The position numbers and the translations under genes were made by a program. Of a DNA stretch of 64,000 bases, positions 1 through 12,020 are shown piece by piece; the first letter of the stretch is position 1; each line of letters opens with the position of its first letter. The notes beneath the pieces are model-generated. The model made no database searches, was not told the origin of the DNA, and worked only from the letters and a program-made list of their open reading frames with translations. Source of the stretch: Siderastrea siderea (taxonomy: Eukaryota > Cnidaria > Anthozoa > Scleractinia > Rhizangiidae); NCBI GenBank assembly GCA_964030785.1, contig OZ034979.1, forward strand, positions 37,967,984 through 38,031,983. Direction: 5' to 3'.

Positions 1-918
1 ACAAAGAGTATCGAGCCGCTACCGCAAAAGACTTCACCCTTCACCCACCCATTATGCGTTGCAAACATCTGTAACCAGGAACAACCGATACCATCTTCCC
101 ACAATAACAAATAACCGAACTCGGTGTAACAAAGACTGCAAGATAATACCCATTGCAAGGTCAAATAAAATGTTACAGATCTTGTCATTACGGAGATCCC
201 AAGAAGAGAGGCTTGAAAACTACCACGCACTAAACCCAGGCCAAAATAACCGAAACAAACGTGGTTGATATTCCAAAAAATTATACAAAACCACAATCGC
301 TAACCAGAAGCAACCAGCCGAGTCACATTAAGAAATTGAATCGATTAAAAAACTGATAAACTGCGTGCAGTCGTCCTATTTTCCTTCTCGCTAAAATTAG
401 GAGGAGAAAGAGACTGCTCACAGTCTAATAGACTTGCCACAAGTCGACCTCACGAGTTTCACAGCAGAAAAGCTGTCAAGCGAGCGGAGTGAGCGACGAA
501 GTTGCAGCAGTCTAAGAAACCGTACCAAGAAAGGTGACAAACAATAACACCACCTTGCTTGTTATTGTCACCAATTTTGTAGAGAAAACAGTGGTCACGT
601 ACAGTCATTATGTTTTTTAACCCACTGTGTGAGCCCTCTGATACACAAAACAGGCTGATTTCGAATTCATTTTGGAGGAAGTCTGAGATTGCCATAATTG
701 CATTTACATGTACTAAGATATGAAACTGAAACAAGTAAATGCTAGTCATGCACGTGCATTGTAGCAACGCCGGACATAACAGAAAGACGAATTTCGCAGC
801 GATTAACTTTGCCAAGACATATCAGAGTCCATTGTAGCGCTCTCTCCGAGTTTTTCCTGTAGAAAATACACATTTCTTATTGAATTACTGTGATCTCTTA
901 GTCTGGCTTTTCTAAGTC
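1..918. other. no gene recognised
   Basis: I see no convincing exon or transposon domain here. A short stretch near 365-432 has imperfect inverted ends built on 'actgc..gcagt', resembling the ends of the small element at 2631-2815, but it is too degraded to define. Confidence 0.5.
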
Positions 919-1073
919 TTACAGTGAAACCCATAAAACCATGAACGCCTAAAATTATTTCTGGAATGTTTATTGTTCTGCGACCAATCAGATTCGAGGC
1001 GTAACCGCAACAAACCACAAGAGTAATTAGCTGAAAGGTTTCGATCACGAAACGAGTGATCGTGTCTAAAAGT

Positions 1074-1146
1074 ACACACGAGTGACCACGAGTGACCACG
1101 AGTAGACCACGAGTGACCAAGAATGACTACGAGTGACCACGAGTGA
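1074..1146. repeat. 10 bp minisatellite, left arm
   Basis: Degenerate tandem copies of a 10-mer, acgagtgacc. The inverted counterpart lies in the right arm of the same foldback. Peptides read through it (a repeating His-Ser-Trp-Ser pattern) are artefacts of the repeat. Confidence 0.8.
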
Positions 1147-2403
1147 GATTGCATCAAAATATTTTGCTGATGTCATGATGACGTCATCATTACATCATTT
1201 TATCAAATAATCACTATTTCACGGCAAACTGACCGTTTCTTGAGACCTTAATACCTGGGCTGGATTCGACATTTCCGCCATGTCTGACTGAATAGGGGAG
1301 GGGCTAGGGGACGGACAGGGAGGGGGGATGGGGGGGTGCAAACTTCCCACCACCCAAACCCTTTAATCTCGGTTCCCGCCACTTTTCTTAACTTTTTCTT
1401 CCCGCCCTTTTTTCCGCCTCCCGTACACCTCCCTCCCTCTTTTCTACCCGGAGTCCCAAATTCTCTTAAAAGTAGTTCACTTTAATAAATTTGCTAGTTT
1501 CCAGTTAACTATAGGCGGGATAATCTCATCGTCAGCCCAGCTGTTTACATTTTGTCCTTCTACCAGTATGTGTTTAGCGTCCTGCGGGATTTGCGCTACT
1601 TGCAAACGATTTGGAGGTACTCACAGCTACATTATTGCCCGTGAAAAATTATTTATAATATTCAAAGAAATCTAAGATAAATAATTACTTTGATTTCCTC
1701 TTTCTAGACTGTTGTAGTTGACAAAGTGGTTTGATTGTATTATTTTGCTGAAATGAGAAATTTATAGCATAAACCACTATAATCGTTTAACAATTAAAAG
1801 AATTATGTCATATTACAGGGGAAATTGGGATCTCACATATAAGAATTATAAAGCATTAAAGATTGTTGAAATTGTCATTCTCTACCTGTCAATTCTGTCC
1901 TTTTTCCTCCCGGCTAATTTTTCAGTGGAAAAGTTCTCTTTAAAATATTTCCTTAAATCACGTACTTTCACAGAAAACCTTTTTGTTAATTTTTTTATTT
2001 GTCATCTTCACTTTCTTTCTGTTTTTCGCCCCTGGCCACTGGTAGCCTTCGAGGAGGGGGGGGGGGGTAGGGATGGAGATGGACAGAATTTGGGACTCCG
2101 GGTAGAAAAAAGGGAGGGAGGTGTACGGGAGGCGGAAAAAAGGGCGGGAAGAAAAAGTTAAGAAAAGTGGCGGGAACCGAGATTAAAGGGTTTGGGCGGC
2201 GGGAAGTTTGTACCCCCCCCCCCATCCCCCCTCCCTGTCCATCCCTTAGCCCCTCCCCCATTCAGTCAGAAATGGCGAAAATGTCGAATCCAGGTATTAA
2301 GGTCTCAAGAAACGGTAAGTTTGCCGTGAAACAGTGATTATTTGATAAAATGATGTAATGATGACGTCATCATGACATCAGCAAAATATTTTGATGCAAT
2401 CTC

Positions 2404-2492
2404 ACTCATGGTCACTCGTAGTCACTCGTGGTCACTCGTGGTCTACTCGTGGTCACTCGTAGTCACTCGTGGTCATTCGTGGTCACTCGTGT
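2404..2492. repeat. 10 bp minisatellite, right arm
   Basis: Tandem copies of ggtcactcgt with single-base variants, inverted relative to the array near 1.1 kb. The array belongs to the foldback arm. Confidence 0.85.
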
Positions 2493-2513
2493 GTACTTTT
2501 AGACACGATCGAA

Positions 2514-3671
2514 ATGAGTCGGTGGCTTTTGCGTCCACGATAAATTCTCAGTTTCACCGCCGATTAACAAACACTCTGAATTTGTTATTTTTTTTCTATT
2601 TCAGAGTTTATGCATAAGGAAAGAATAACTTAGACTGCGAGTAGTCTCTAATTTTGGCGATTGTGATTGTGGGGCAGGCAAAATACACACGCGCGCGCGC
2701 GAAAATTTTCGGCGTTCCCTTCGCGTCGCGTCTCCTCGAAATTTCGCGCGCGTGCGTGTGTATTTTGCCCGCCCCACAATCGCCATCGCCAAAATTAGAG
2801 ACTACTCGCAGTCTAAGAATAACTATAAGCGATATTTTACTGAAAAGAGATAAATAATCGAACAGACACGGCTAGACAGCGCGTCTGGGAGCAGAATAAT
2901 TGTATTCAGTTTTTCATTTTTTAAAAAAAACGGCCTCTCCAGTGTTGTCAGTTATAATCATTTGTAGGTTTCAGCCTTTTCCCTGTTTGACCAAAGTAGT
3001 TTACTGAATAAACTTTGCAAAAGTTTCCCTTTACCCTACTTTGGTGCGGAGAACAGTGCATCAAGCTCATTCACGGCAAAACTCTTCCGTCCAAGATGTC
3101 ACGGAAGCCGTTAGCCGAGCATTTTACGTTATGGACATGAAACAACGAGCTGCATTTTTCTTCCACGATTCTCAACTTTTTTATACCTTTTGGAAATATT
3201 GAAGTTGTTATTCTTTTCTATTTCAGATATCTTCTGTATGAGCGAAGGACAGAGGGCACAAGTGAACAAATGTCCAGTTCTAGTAGAAGCGATTCGCGCG
3301 TTTAGTATATTTTAAAAAAGATACGTTTCCTTCGGTGTTTGCATAAACATCCCATTTATCACTTCTTTGGTTTTGCCTCAAAACGTGCATGTTTTTGGCC
3401 GTCATTTGATGTTTTCGATTCCGTCGGTCCAAAGTAACACAACTACCGAACTGAGACCTAACTAGCCAATCAAAAGCGAGTGTAATTTTTCAAACTTTTT
3501 GCAACGGTACGCAAGTTGCACGCATGTACGTTTGTATCTGCAACGGCAGGCGTGTTTGTGTTTGCTGTGAAAACTCGGGTCTAACAGAAACTACAGTAAT
3601 TATTGCTCTACTGCAATAATCGGCGGTGAAACTGAGAATTTATCGTGGACGCAAAAGCCACCGACTCGTTT
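2514..3671. mobile_element. insertion with ~50 bp inverted ends
   Basis: About 50 bp at 2519-2567 (gtcggtggcttttgcg...) is repeated in reverse complement at 3622-3670. The left arm of the enclosing foldback runs straight across this point, so the segment looks like an insertion into the right arm. It contains a smaller MITE and no recognisable coding sequence. The exact target duplication is ambiguous because the flanks share cgaaa(t/c)gagt. Confidence 0.6.
2631..2815. mobile_element. MITE, near-complete palindrome, 9 bp TSD
   Basis: The element starts tagactgcgagtagtctc and ends with its reverse complement. Almost the whole 185 bp folds back on itself, with a CG-rich centre. It is flanked by a perfect 9 bp direct repeat, agaataact, at 2622-2630 and 2816-2824. 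A 9 bp duplication is typical of Mutator-like elements; that family assignment is inference. Confidence 0.9.
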
Positions 3672-3945
3672 CGTGATCGAAACCTCTCAGCTAATTACTC
3701 TTGCGGTTTGTTGCGGTTACGTCTCGAATCTGATTGGTCGCAGAGCAATAAACATTCCAGAAATAATTTTAGGCGTTCATGGTTTTATGGGTTTCACTGT
3801 AACCACAATGCCACCTCTTGTAAGCTAATGAAATAAACTACTTTATTTTGAATAAAAGTACATTCTAAAACTTGTCAACCAAAATGAACTACAAATCAGT
3901 CTCACTGTTGTTGAAAAGAAAATGTAGCACCTTAGTAGGAACACA

Positions 3946-4350
3946 CGGAATCCATCAGGAAATTGAGTAATTTTAATTTTCAGTGGACAAAAACCTTGTC
4001 CCAGAATAATTTAAAGCATATCGCATTTTTTTACACTTTTTAAGAGCTATAGATGTAATTTGTTATCTGTAATAGCCCCAAAGACAATTTCTTATGGGAG
4101 CCCGAGAAAATAAATTTCAAATTTCACAAAATGAAATCTTACGCATAACATTTTACCTGTGTTTACACAATTCCTGTTAAATTTGAAATTTAATTTCTCG
4201 GGCTCCCATTAGAAATTGTCTTTGGTGTTATTGCAGATAACTAATTACGTCTATAGCTCTTAAAAAGTGTAAAAAAGAATGCGATATACTATAAATTAGT
4301 CTGGTACAAGGTTTTTGTCCACTGATTACTCAATTTCCTGATGGATTCCG
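3946..4350. repeat. foldback element, ~405 bp
   Basis: Starts cggaatccatcaggaaattg and ends with the reverse complement. The arms of about 185 bp (to 4135, and from about 4165) match closely, including a shared ctcgggctcccat block. No target-site duplication was seen. Non-coding. Confidence 0.8.
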
Positions 4351-4514
4351 TCTTAATACATGAACTATTAACACTGTCTTCAGCTTTGAGGAAAACCTAC
4401 TTGTGGACATAAACTTTGTTTCCAGGAAAAACATAAAGCCTTAGTAACACAGGATTACTTGCAAAGGATTAGATGAAACGGTTTCAATGTATAATTATGG
4501 AGTTGTTTCGATAC

Positions 4515-4830
4515 AGGGTGTAAAAGGGGATACAGGGTGTACAAGGTATACAGGGTATACAAGGGTATACAGGGTGTACAAGGTATACATGGTGTACAAG
4601 GTATACAGGGTATACAAGGGTATACAGGGTGTACAAGGGTATACAGGGTGTACAAGGTATACAGGGTATACAAGAGTATACAGGTGTGCAAGAGTATACA
4701 GGATGTACATGAATATACAGGATGTACATGAATATACAGGTTGTACTAGGTATCCAGAATGCACTAGAGTATAACGGGTGTACATGGTGTACAGGGTGTA
4801 CTAGAGTACACAGGGTGTGCAAGAGTGAGG
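4515..4830. repeat. 9-10 bp minisatellite (gtatacagg/gtgtacaag)
   Basis: Alternating 9-10 bp units of gtatacagg and gtgtacaag, more degenerate towards the right end. All frames stay open because the units rarely make stops, giving spurious Tyr-Arg-Val-Tyr-like peptides. The same unit flanks the large palindrome at 10.3-11.7 kb. Confidence 0.9.
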
Positions 4831-4915
4831 AGTAAATCGAACGAACAAGTCGAACCAACCTCGCGCACCTGGGATAAACACGAACAGCCCAAATTTCCAG
4901 TTCAATCCTTTTTTA

Positions 4916-5046
4916 CACCAGCTCATTCAGCATTCAATTCACAAGCGAAAAACAGTATAATCTTTGTCTACCGTGCCACCGCAACGGAACACATCACATA
5001 ACGAAAGGATACAAGGAACAGGAAAGCCATAAAAACGGCGAAAAAC
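4916..5046. repeat. dispersed repeat, copy 1
   Basis: About 130 bp (accagctcattcagcattc...) recurs in the same orientation at 9827-9962 with few differences. It abuts the truncated end of the BEL gag remnant to its right, so it may mark the breakpoint. Confidence 0.8.
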
Positions 5047-5049
5047 AGC

Positions 5050-6660
5050 TCACTCTTTAACCGCTTGGTCTCCACCATCACCCGTGCCTGTATCCACGTG
5101 ATTTCTGCAGTAAAGTGTGACGCTGTTGCTGACAGTGCTTGCATCGAAAGGCTGGTTTACATTCACCAGCAAAATGCCCTCTTCGCAAACAGTTCAAACA
5201 AAGTCCCTTGTATCTTGCAAAGAGCATTCTCTGTCTTACGGACTTGCTGGTGAAATCAGGACAATGTTCTATTTTATGGGAGGCCTCACAGCTGTAGCAT
5301 TTTCCATCCGGAAGGGAACCTCTTGGCGTTGAAACGTTTGAACCCCTGGGCCTTGGGTGTTCTGGCTTTCTTGGATATGTGATCCAAGCTGCGTTGCAAA
5401 TGTTGTCGCTCTGGATCCATCTCCTGCTGTGGGTTCTGAGGGTGGGGCTCGTGTGTTGCCCTTTGCTGGTCGTTTCACAAAGTTCCTGTTTACTTCACCT
5501 GAACTTTGCCAAATATGGGGTCATTGGCTGCTTCAGCCCGCCTTTCTATGAATTCTACTAGCTCTTTGAGACTTGGGCACCTTCCTTTCTCTCTGATACG
5601 CTGAGCTTCGTCTCTCCACTTAACCTGAAGTGCAACTGGTAACATTCCAGACATTTTCGCCAAATTGGTCATGTTCATTTCAGAGAGAGCGTTCATGGAT
5701 TGCAAAGTCTCGTACAAAGTTCTTGAACGATCAGCAAATTCACGCAGGCCTTGACTATCACTGCTTGAGATATTCGCTCCTTCGACCAAAGCATCAACAC
5801 ACCGCTTTCCTACAACGTGTTTGTCCAAACTGCTGCTCCAACATTTTGAGGGCCTTTGATAAACCACCAGGCACTCCTTCAAATCCAGCCACAGCACGCT
5901 TAGCTTGGCCATCGAGGAACTGCAATAATCGAGACATTTTCTGAACTTCAGAAATGTTCTGGGAGTCAACCATTTCATGGAAGCGAGCCTTGAATCTAAA
6001 GTATTCACACGGATCACCAGAGATCTTGACTTCATTCAAAGGGTGGAGGCTGGACTGAGTTACTATTGAATCTATGCTAGTTGTTAGTCTCGACACCATA
6101 CTTTTAGTAGCACTGGTAGGAAAACATGGATCCCCAGAGAGATATTCTTGCTTGGGCACTGAAGTCTGCACATACGGGACTGCATTTGCATTCAAACTAG
6201 ACTCCTTACGATTTAACACTGGTATCACTGGCTGATTTGGTGTTGATGCAGACAATGGAACCTTTACAACTGATGCATCACCAACCCCTTCGGATACAGG
6301 CTCAACAACATTCTGTTCTTTCACTTGAGTAGTTGACTCAGTGTTTAACACTTTAGGATCACTCTGTTTAGGGGACTCATCACCCTCAAAATCTTGCAAA
6401 TTACCAACGTCAACAGCAGGAGCATCCCCTAACTGTTCCCCATAAAAACGATTTTTAATCTTAGCTAATTCGACAGCATCCTCAGCCGCTGCAATTTCAT
6501 TGTCTAACCTTAGCAATTCTTCCTTTATTTTCCTTCCTTTTGCCCTTCGTAATTGTTCAAGTTTCTTTTCCGATAAAATTCGTTTTCGCTTAGCTGCCTA
6601 AGCCGCTAGACGAGCTAGAGCGGCTAGAGATAGTAGTACGATCATCCTCATCGTCCGTAC
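5050..6660 (-). pseudogene. BEL/Pao retrotransposon gag remnant (BEL-1)
   Basis: This is the Gag-like N-terminal part of a BEL/Pao polyprotein, which in intact elements packages the RNA. Reading on the minus strand I see an acidic/serine-rich start near 6660, a charged coiled-coil-like stretch to about 6430, a DUF1759-type block (ISGDPCEYFRFKARFHEM near 6010), and two CCHC-type knuckles at about 5140-5310 (CYSC..H..C and CLNCLRRGHFAGEC). A frameshift separates the two halves of the DUF1759 region near 5800-6000 and there are stops, so it is dead. Protease, RT and integrase are missing: the copy stops at 5050 against another repeat. Confidence 0.85.
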
Positions 6661-6696
6661 CCGGTCACAAAGACAGTTATATCGTTCCACAGGACA

Positions 6697-7219
6697 CCCA
6701 AGCATAATATTTTAATATCATTTAAAATGGCGTTTCAAAATATGACTTTGTATGGGATTTCGAAGCGAACATTTTCAGAGCAATACATAACAGCGAACTA
6801 ACTGAATAAGGTTCATGAAATATTACGTGGTGTTGTTTGCTATCCTTAGAACGCATTTCGAGACATTTTACGTCCATTTACTTTACTGTGTATTAGTACA
6901 TGTATAATACAATGACAAGAAAGGAGTCATTTGGCCCGATTTAGCCACTTTCACCATAGGAAGCCCAAGCATAATATTTGAATATCATTAAAAATGGCGT
7001 TTGAAAATATAAGACTTTGTATGGGATTTCAAACCGAACATTTTGAGCAATACATAACAACGAACTAACTTAATAAAGTTTATGAAACATTACATGGTGT
7101 TGTTTGCTATCCTTACAAAGCATTTTCAGCAACTTTAGTTCCATCTACTTAACTGTGTTAGTACGTGTATAATACATTGACAAGGAAGGAGTCATTTGGC
7201 CCGATTTAACCACTATCAC
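6697..7219. repeat. tandem duplication, ~267 bp unit
   Basis: Two diverged copies begin at 6697 and 6964 (cccaagcataatattt...) and both end near ggcccgattta(g/a)ccact. They lie just upstream of the minus-strand BEL-1 gag, so they could be a duplicated leader or LTR. I could not identify LTR termini or a primer site. Confidence 0.75.
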
Positions 7220-7914
7220 CGCTCGACACGTTTCGGAATTCGCTCGAATTTACCCACAAATATAGTTCAGGATCCCATTCTGGCTTAGCGACTTGACAAA
7301 AGGAAGACATACAAGTGATTTTCTCAGAACCAATTGCACATACCTCGTGTCCCAAAAGAATTATCCACTGCACAAAATCATAATAGCATCTCAAAATAGG
7401 CCGCCATGGATCCGTGAGGATCACGATAGTCCCGTTTGACCACGGCCGACACTGGACACCAGTAAGATTAAGAAACAATGGGGAAGGCCACGTTCGTTTT
7501 GGGCGTGCTGCAATTGTAGTAACTATGACCCGGTGCGGACAAAAATTGTCGCTCCAACGCCGTCTGGTTCGCACGAGAAAGGTCAGGGCTCGAGACTAAC
7601 TTTTCAGCTTAGTAGCCTAGTGGCTAGTGAGAGGTTTGATTTCACTAGCCAAAATAAATTTTCACTAGCCAGACTTTTTTTTGCATAATCTTGTATTGTG
7701 TTCAATATGTGTAATTTTTAGCCATATTAAATACTGTAAACATGCCTCTCTGTAATCTCAAGAGTAGAGAACTTGAATGTTGACTGTACTTTCCAACGGT
7801 TAAAGATCCTCACCAGCGGAATATAAAGTACTATGTGCCTTCAGGGCAAATTCCCTGGCGCGATGTAGTTCACGCCTCTCTTTTCCATTTCAGTCAAATC
7901 ATGACAAATAACTC

Positions 7915-9045
7915 GAACAGTTAACCTTCTATGAGCATGTACATCGTACGGAGAAACGTTGGGAAGACAAGACTGACATTGTACAAACGTTGTAAGGTAC
8001 GGAGAAACGTCAAAAAGACATGACTGACACAGCACTCAACTCACGAACGGAAAAACGTCTACAAGAGAAGACTAGTAAATGAGCAGAAAAAACTAATAAG
8101 GTTCGAATTTACTAAGGTACGGAGAAACGTTGAGAAGTCAAATCAAACACGTTGGTTGCGAATGCACTACAGTAGGGAGAAAAGCTGCCAACGTACCAAG
8201 ATACAGAGACTAATAAAATACGCAACTACTAACTTACGGAGAAACGTTATTGAACAAAACTAATTCCGTAAGAACGTGTGTGACGTACGAAAGAACGCCG
8301 AATGGACAAACTGAACTGTTACAGTGGGACAATAAATTACGGAGAAACGTAAATGAGACAACTAAAATCGCACTAACGTACGGATAAACGTTGAGAAGAC
8401 AAGACTAATACCGTATGAAGATACTAACGTACAGGTGGTACAGAGAAACGCTAAGCAGTGTCGACTTATGAGGCCCTGTTAGGGTAAATTCCGACAAGCG
8501 ACACGGCCTTGAAACAGCGACATAAGACAGATGAAATGGCGACAAACGACGCAAAGATGGATTGAAACTGCGACAGCGACGAAGACAAGCGCAAAAACAA
8601 TAGTGAAATACTGACAGGGACATGGCTTCCTCCTCAATACGTGAAACGAAGGGTTTTGAAATTCAGACTAGCGACATTCATAGTCCCCCTAAAAGGGCCT
8701 CACTTATCTTACGATTGTACTAACACACTGAAAACCTTAGGAAGAGCAGAACAATGTCGTGCGAACGTGCTAACGTACAAAGAAACGAGAAGAGAAGGCT
8801 AGACTAATAAATCGACGAACCGACTTACGTAGGGAGAAACGTTGTGAAGACGTTACGTAGTGAGAAACCCTGGAAAGTGAAACTATTTTACGAACGCAGC
8901 AATTAATGGCAAAAAGTCGATAACAGAAGACAAAAGAATTGTGTGAACCTACTAACGTGTAGGCAAATATCATTTAGACGCACTAATGGACTTTCAAGGA
9001 AACGTATGGTGAAACGTTCTGAAGACGGCTAATTTCGTTCGAACG
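7915..9045. repeat. ~50 bp minisatellite inside DNA transposon
   Basis: Repeated degenerate units built on cgtacggagaaacgttgaga then agacaagactaata. The same satellite, inverted, fills the transposon at 45.6-47.7 kb, where its period is 51 bp. A smaller MITE interrupts the array. Confidence 0.85.
8470..8701. mobile_element. MITE, 232 bp, 6 bp TSD
   Basis: Ends gaggccctgttaggg and ccctaaaagggcctc form an imperfect inverted repeat. The flanks are a 6 bp direct repeat acttat (8464-8469, 8702-8707). It interrupts the minisatellite array, so it inserted after the array formed. Non-coding. Confidence 0.8.
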
Positions 9046-9268
9046 TAGAAATGATAGAGAAAACGTTGCCATCTGCTTTTGGGATCCGATCATCAGAAGC
9101 AATATTTAGTTTGGTTTCCATCCTGTGCTTTAGTGCTTTGAAATTTCTACCAGCCAAAATGGCTAGTGAAAGCGCAGAACTTACTAGCCAAAACGGGATT
9201 TCTACTAGTCTGCGACTAGTTGGCTACCGTTAGTCTCGAGCCCTGAAGGTGGAATCGCTGCATGGGAC

Positions 9269-9761
9269 TCCGTGGCCTTATGGGGGAAATTAAGTTATCG
9301 AAAAAAATTAAAACGGTCTTGGCCGTTAAAAAATGAAAACGAGTCAAGAAAAAAGAAAAAGAAACCCGTGTTTGTCCTTCCTCCTATGTTTCTATTCGTA
9401 CGTGGTAAATTGAACATATTTGCGTTCATATACAAAACGTTTGTAATACAGGTCAGCCTACTGCGTAAATTTTAAATACGTACTCAGCGTGAATTGAATG
9501 TGTTCAATTTTTTTGGAATCGTCGATAGTTTTTATATATCAGATATATTTTTACGAACTGAAGTCGGGAAATTAATTTAAATTCATATCCTCGCGAACGC
9601 AAAAATTTTTAATTTTTAAATTGCTATTGTATATACTATATCTATTTTTCTATTTGCATGAAGCCGGTCAGGTAACCTTATTCCAAAAACAAGAAAATAT
9701 ACACCCTGAAAATGGATATAAATTCAGAGATGGGAATGATTTATTTTTGCTATCCGCTTGT
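9269..9761. other. no gene recognised
   Basis: AT-rich sequence with no supported exon or domain. Confidence 0.5.
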
Positions 9762-9830
9762 AACACGCAGCGATTCTACCGTTCTCACGCGAACCAGACT
9801 GCGTTGGAGCCACAATTTGTGTCCGCACCA
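9762..9830. repeat. inverted paralogue, empty site of the 7.6-9.2 kb transposon
   Basis: Read as reverse complement, this stretch matches 9246-9268 joined to about 7510-7583, without the 1.66 kb element and with only one copy of the target (cagcgattctaccgttctc). It is a paralogous pre-insertion site. Confidence 0.8.
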
Positions 9831-9962
9831 GCTCATTCAGCATTCAATTCACAAGCAGAATACAGCATAATCTTTATCTCCCGTGCCACCGCAACGGAAC
9901 ACATCAGATAACGAAAGGATAAAAGGAACAGGAAAGCCATAAAAACGGCAAAAAACAGCAAC
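9827..9962. repeat. dispersed repeat, copy 2
   Basis: Near-identical to the repeat at 4916-5046, same orientation. Confidence 0.8.
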
Positions 9963-10015
9963 TTAAAATTTCGTGGCTGAACTCACGAAATCCCTCGCAC
10001 AACGCGGGGGGGGCC

Positions 10016-10130
10016 AAAATAATGAAAATGAATTATATCAAGAAAAGCCTCAGGGTCATTAGACCCCGCCGTTATTCTCCCTCCCCACAGGGTGCAAAAT
10101 ATGTTACGGTCACTCAAGATACGAGCCTAA
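10016..10130. repeat. dispersed ~115 bp repeat, copy 1
   Basis: Shares an interrupted match with 12989-13112: aagaaaagcc, then gaccc(c)gccgtt, then gtgcaaaatatg/tccaaaacatat. Family unknown. Confidence 0.6.
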
Positions 10131-10341
10131 GGGGTAAAGCGGAAGTATGCGACGGAGATTTGTTTGGCCGAGCGAAAACCGGAGGTCTGGGGCAAGTGAC
10201 ATGACAAAACATAAAAAAAGGGTATTACTAGACCCCGTCCTCACGTCGGTGTAATAATTAGAAAACGCGGGAAAAGACACGACACAAGAGTGTACAGGGT
10301 ATACAAGGTATACAGGGTGTGCAAGAGTTTTCAGTGTGTAC

Positions 10342-11733
10342 CACAGGCAGCCCAGACGCGTTGTTGTGGAGTTCATTTAAAAATAAATAAGGGTAAAAAT
10401 ATCTGTAATAGTACGAAATAAATCTTTAATTCACGAAATATATCTTGTTTACTTGTGCTTATTGTGTCCTGTCTAATTAACTTCCGGTTAATCTTGCACC
10501 GTTCGCTTGATAGCGTCGCTGCTTATATGAGCCGTTAAGCCTAAGGTTTGCAGAGATTTGTTACAGACTAACCGGTGATAAAAGAATCGAGATATCTTGA
10601 AATAAAGCCTGTCTTCCTTCAGCTCAATGCTCCCCTGTTCGTCCTGGCTGGTTTAAATGACATTTTGTGGCTTTTTTCAATCGGAGGTAGCTTCCACTAA
10701 AGAAGAATTGAAGGCTGGTGACCCGGCCAACAAACCATCTCTGCGCGAAGCGGAATAAATTCCCGAATAGTGGACGGATCCGTTCCGAATCGCGATCAGC
10801 TGAACGTGAACCATGGATTACGTGGTTTCCTGTATATTGCGCGCTGGCTCTCAAAATCCATCACAACTGCCCGAGAATCCGTCATTTATCTACCTAAACT
10901 TGACCTTTTCGCTCCGCCATGAACCGTAACATTGACGGGTAGGATACGGGATTTGAATACTTAGCTTAGCGACCGCGTCCGCTCGAAAAATAGTACTGGC
11001 TACGGGAGGGACGGTACTATAACCACTGGAATCGAATGTGCTTTGGGAATGTCCCTCCCGTAGCCAGTGCTATTTTGTCGAGCGGATGTGGTCGCTAAGC
11101 TTAAGTATTCAAATCCCGTATCCTACACGCCGATGTTACGGTTCATGGCGGAGTGAAAAGGTCAAGTTTAGGTAGATAAATGACGAATTCTCGGGCAGTT
11201 ACGATGGATTTTGAGAGCCAGCGCGCAATATACAGGAAGCCACGTAATCCAAGGTTCAGCTGATCGCAATTTGGAGCGGATCCGTCCATTATTCGGGAAT
11301 TTATTGCACTTCGCGCGGAGATGGTTCGTTGGCCGGGACACCAGTCTTTAATTCTTCTTTAGTGGAAGCTACCTCCGATTGAAAAAAGCCACAAAATGTC
11401 ATTTAAACCAGCCAGGACGAACAGGAAAGTATTGAGCTGATTCAAGGTAGACAGGCTTTATTTCAAGATATCTTGATTCTTTTATCACCGGTTAGTCTGT
11501 TATAAATCTCTGCAAACCTTAGGCTTAACGGCTCATGTTAGCAGCGACACTATCAAGCGATTGCGTAAGAGAACGGTGCAAGGTTAACCGGAAATTAATT
11601 AAACAGGACACAATAAGCACAAGTAAACAACATTTATTTCGTGAAGTAAAGATTTATTTCGTGCTATTACATTCATTTTCACCCTTTTCTATTTTAAATG
11701 AACTTCACATACAACGCGTCTGGGCTGCCTGTG
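10342..11733. repeat. 1.4 kb palindrome with 38 bp loop
   Basis: Arms of about 670-680 bp (10342-11012 and 11051-11733) are reverse complements with modest divergence, separated by only about 38 bp. The inner arm ends are tactggctacgggagggac and its complement. On both sides lies the gtatacagg minisatellite in direct orientation (about 10289-10328 and 11735-11763), so the palindrome looks inserted into a minisatellite tract. I see no coding region. Confidence 0.85.
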
Positions 11734-11766
11734 TGTGTACAAGGGTATACAGGGTGTACAAGTATG

Positions 11767-12020
11767 CATTCTCGTCCCCAGAGCTGCGATCCTTTTGGTC
11801 AGCGCCACGGATCGAGACCTCTGGCAGGGACCAGGGTAACGCTCAAGTGCAATAGCTGCCCATTTTTGTAACCGATGGTAACCGTTATTGTTTCAAATTT
11901 CTGAGGCTGCGCACAAAAGCCGGAAGTCCGTGATTCGCGGACTGCTTGCTTCGGTCCCTGCCAGAGGTCTCGATCCGTGGCGCTGACCAAAAGGATCGTG
12001 GGCTCTGGGGACGAGAATGA
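11767..12020. mobile_element. hAT-like MITE (cattctcgtcccc ends)
   Basis: Starts cattctcgtccccagagc and ends with the reverse complement plus one base. The TIRs extend about 60 bp. The flanking 8 bp are caagtatg (11759-11766) and caagtgtg (12021-12028), a 7/8 match that fits the 8 bp duplication of hAT elements. The same ends occur on the 2.6 kb element at 38826-41434. Confidence 0.85.

Larger units (their letters stand above)
919..3805. repeat. compound foldback element
   Basis: Sequence from about 1029-1465 returns in reverse complement at 2087-2510, around a spacer at 1466-2086. The outermost arm at about 922-1060 pairs with 3662-3802, so both ends read ttacagtgaaaccc inward. Both arms carry a 10 bp minisatellite at matching positions. 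The right arm is interrupted by a further 1.15 kb segment. No clear target-site duplication was found at the outer ends. It has the structure of a non-autonomous foldback DNA element; I see no transposase. Confidence 0.75.
7584..9245. mobile_element. non-autonomous TIR DNA transposon with minisatellite core
   Basis: Ends are cagggctcgagactaac and its reverse complement, flanked by a 5 bp duplication aaggt (7579-7583, 9246-9250). Short subterminal repeats (cactagcc) lie near both ends, as in many hAT elements; a hAT variant with 5 bp duplications is my inference. The interior is a degenerate minisatellite. An inverted, uninterrupted copy of the target exists at about 9765-9830, which confirms the insertion. 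There is no transposase. Confidence 0.85.

Noticed and set aside
2372..2617. Open frame rich in His-Ser-Trp-Ser repeats
   Set aside because: Read-through of the 10 bp minisatellite in a foldback arm.
4455..4858. Overlapping open frames on both strands with Tyr/Thr/Leu/Pro repeats
   Set aside because: Produced by translation of a 9-10 bp minisatellite; no codon structure or gene context.
6697..7219. Tandem 267 bp units as paired LTRs of BEL-1
   Set aside because: Adjacent head-to-tail rather than flanking an element, and no LTR termini or primer site could be identified.
9051..9233. Short open frame as a gene
   Set aside because: Lies in the terminal region of the 7584-9245 transposon, including its subterminal repeats.
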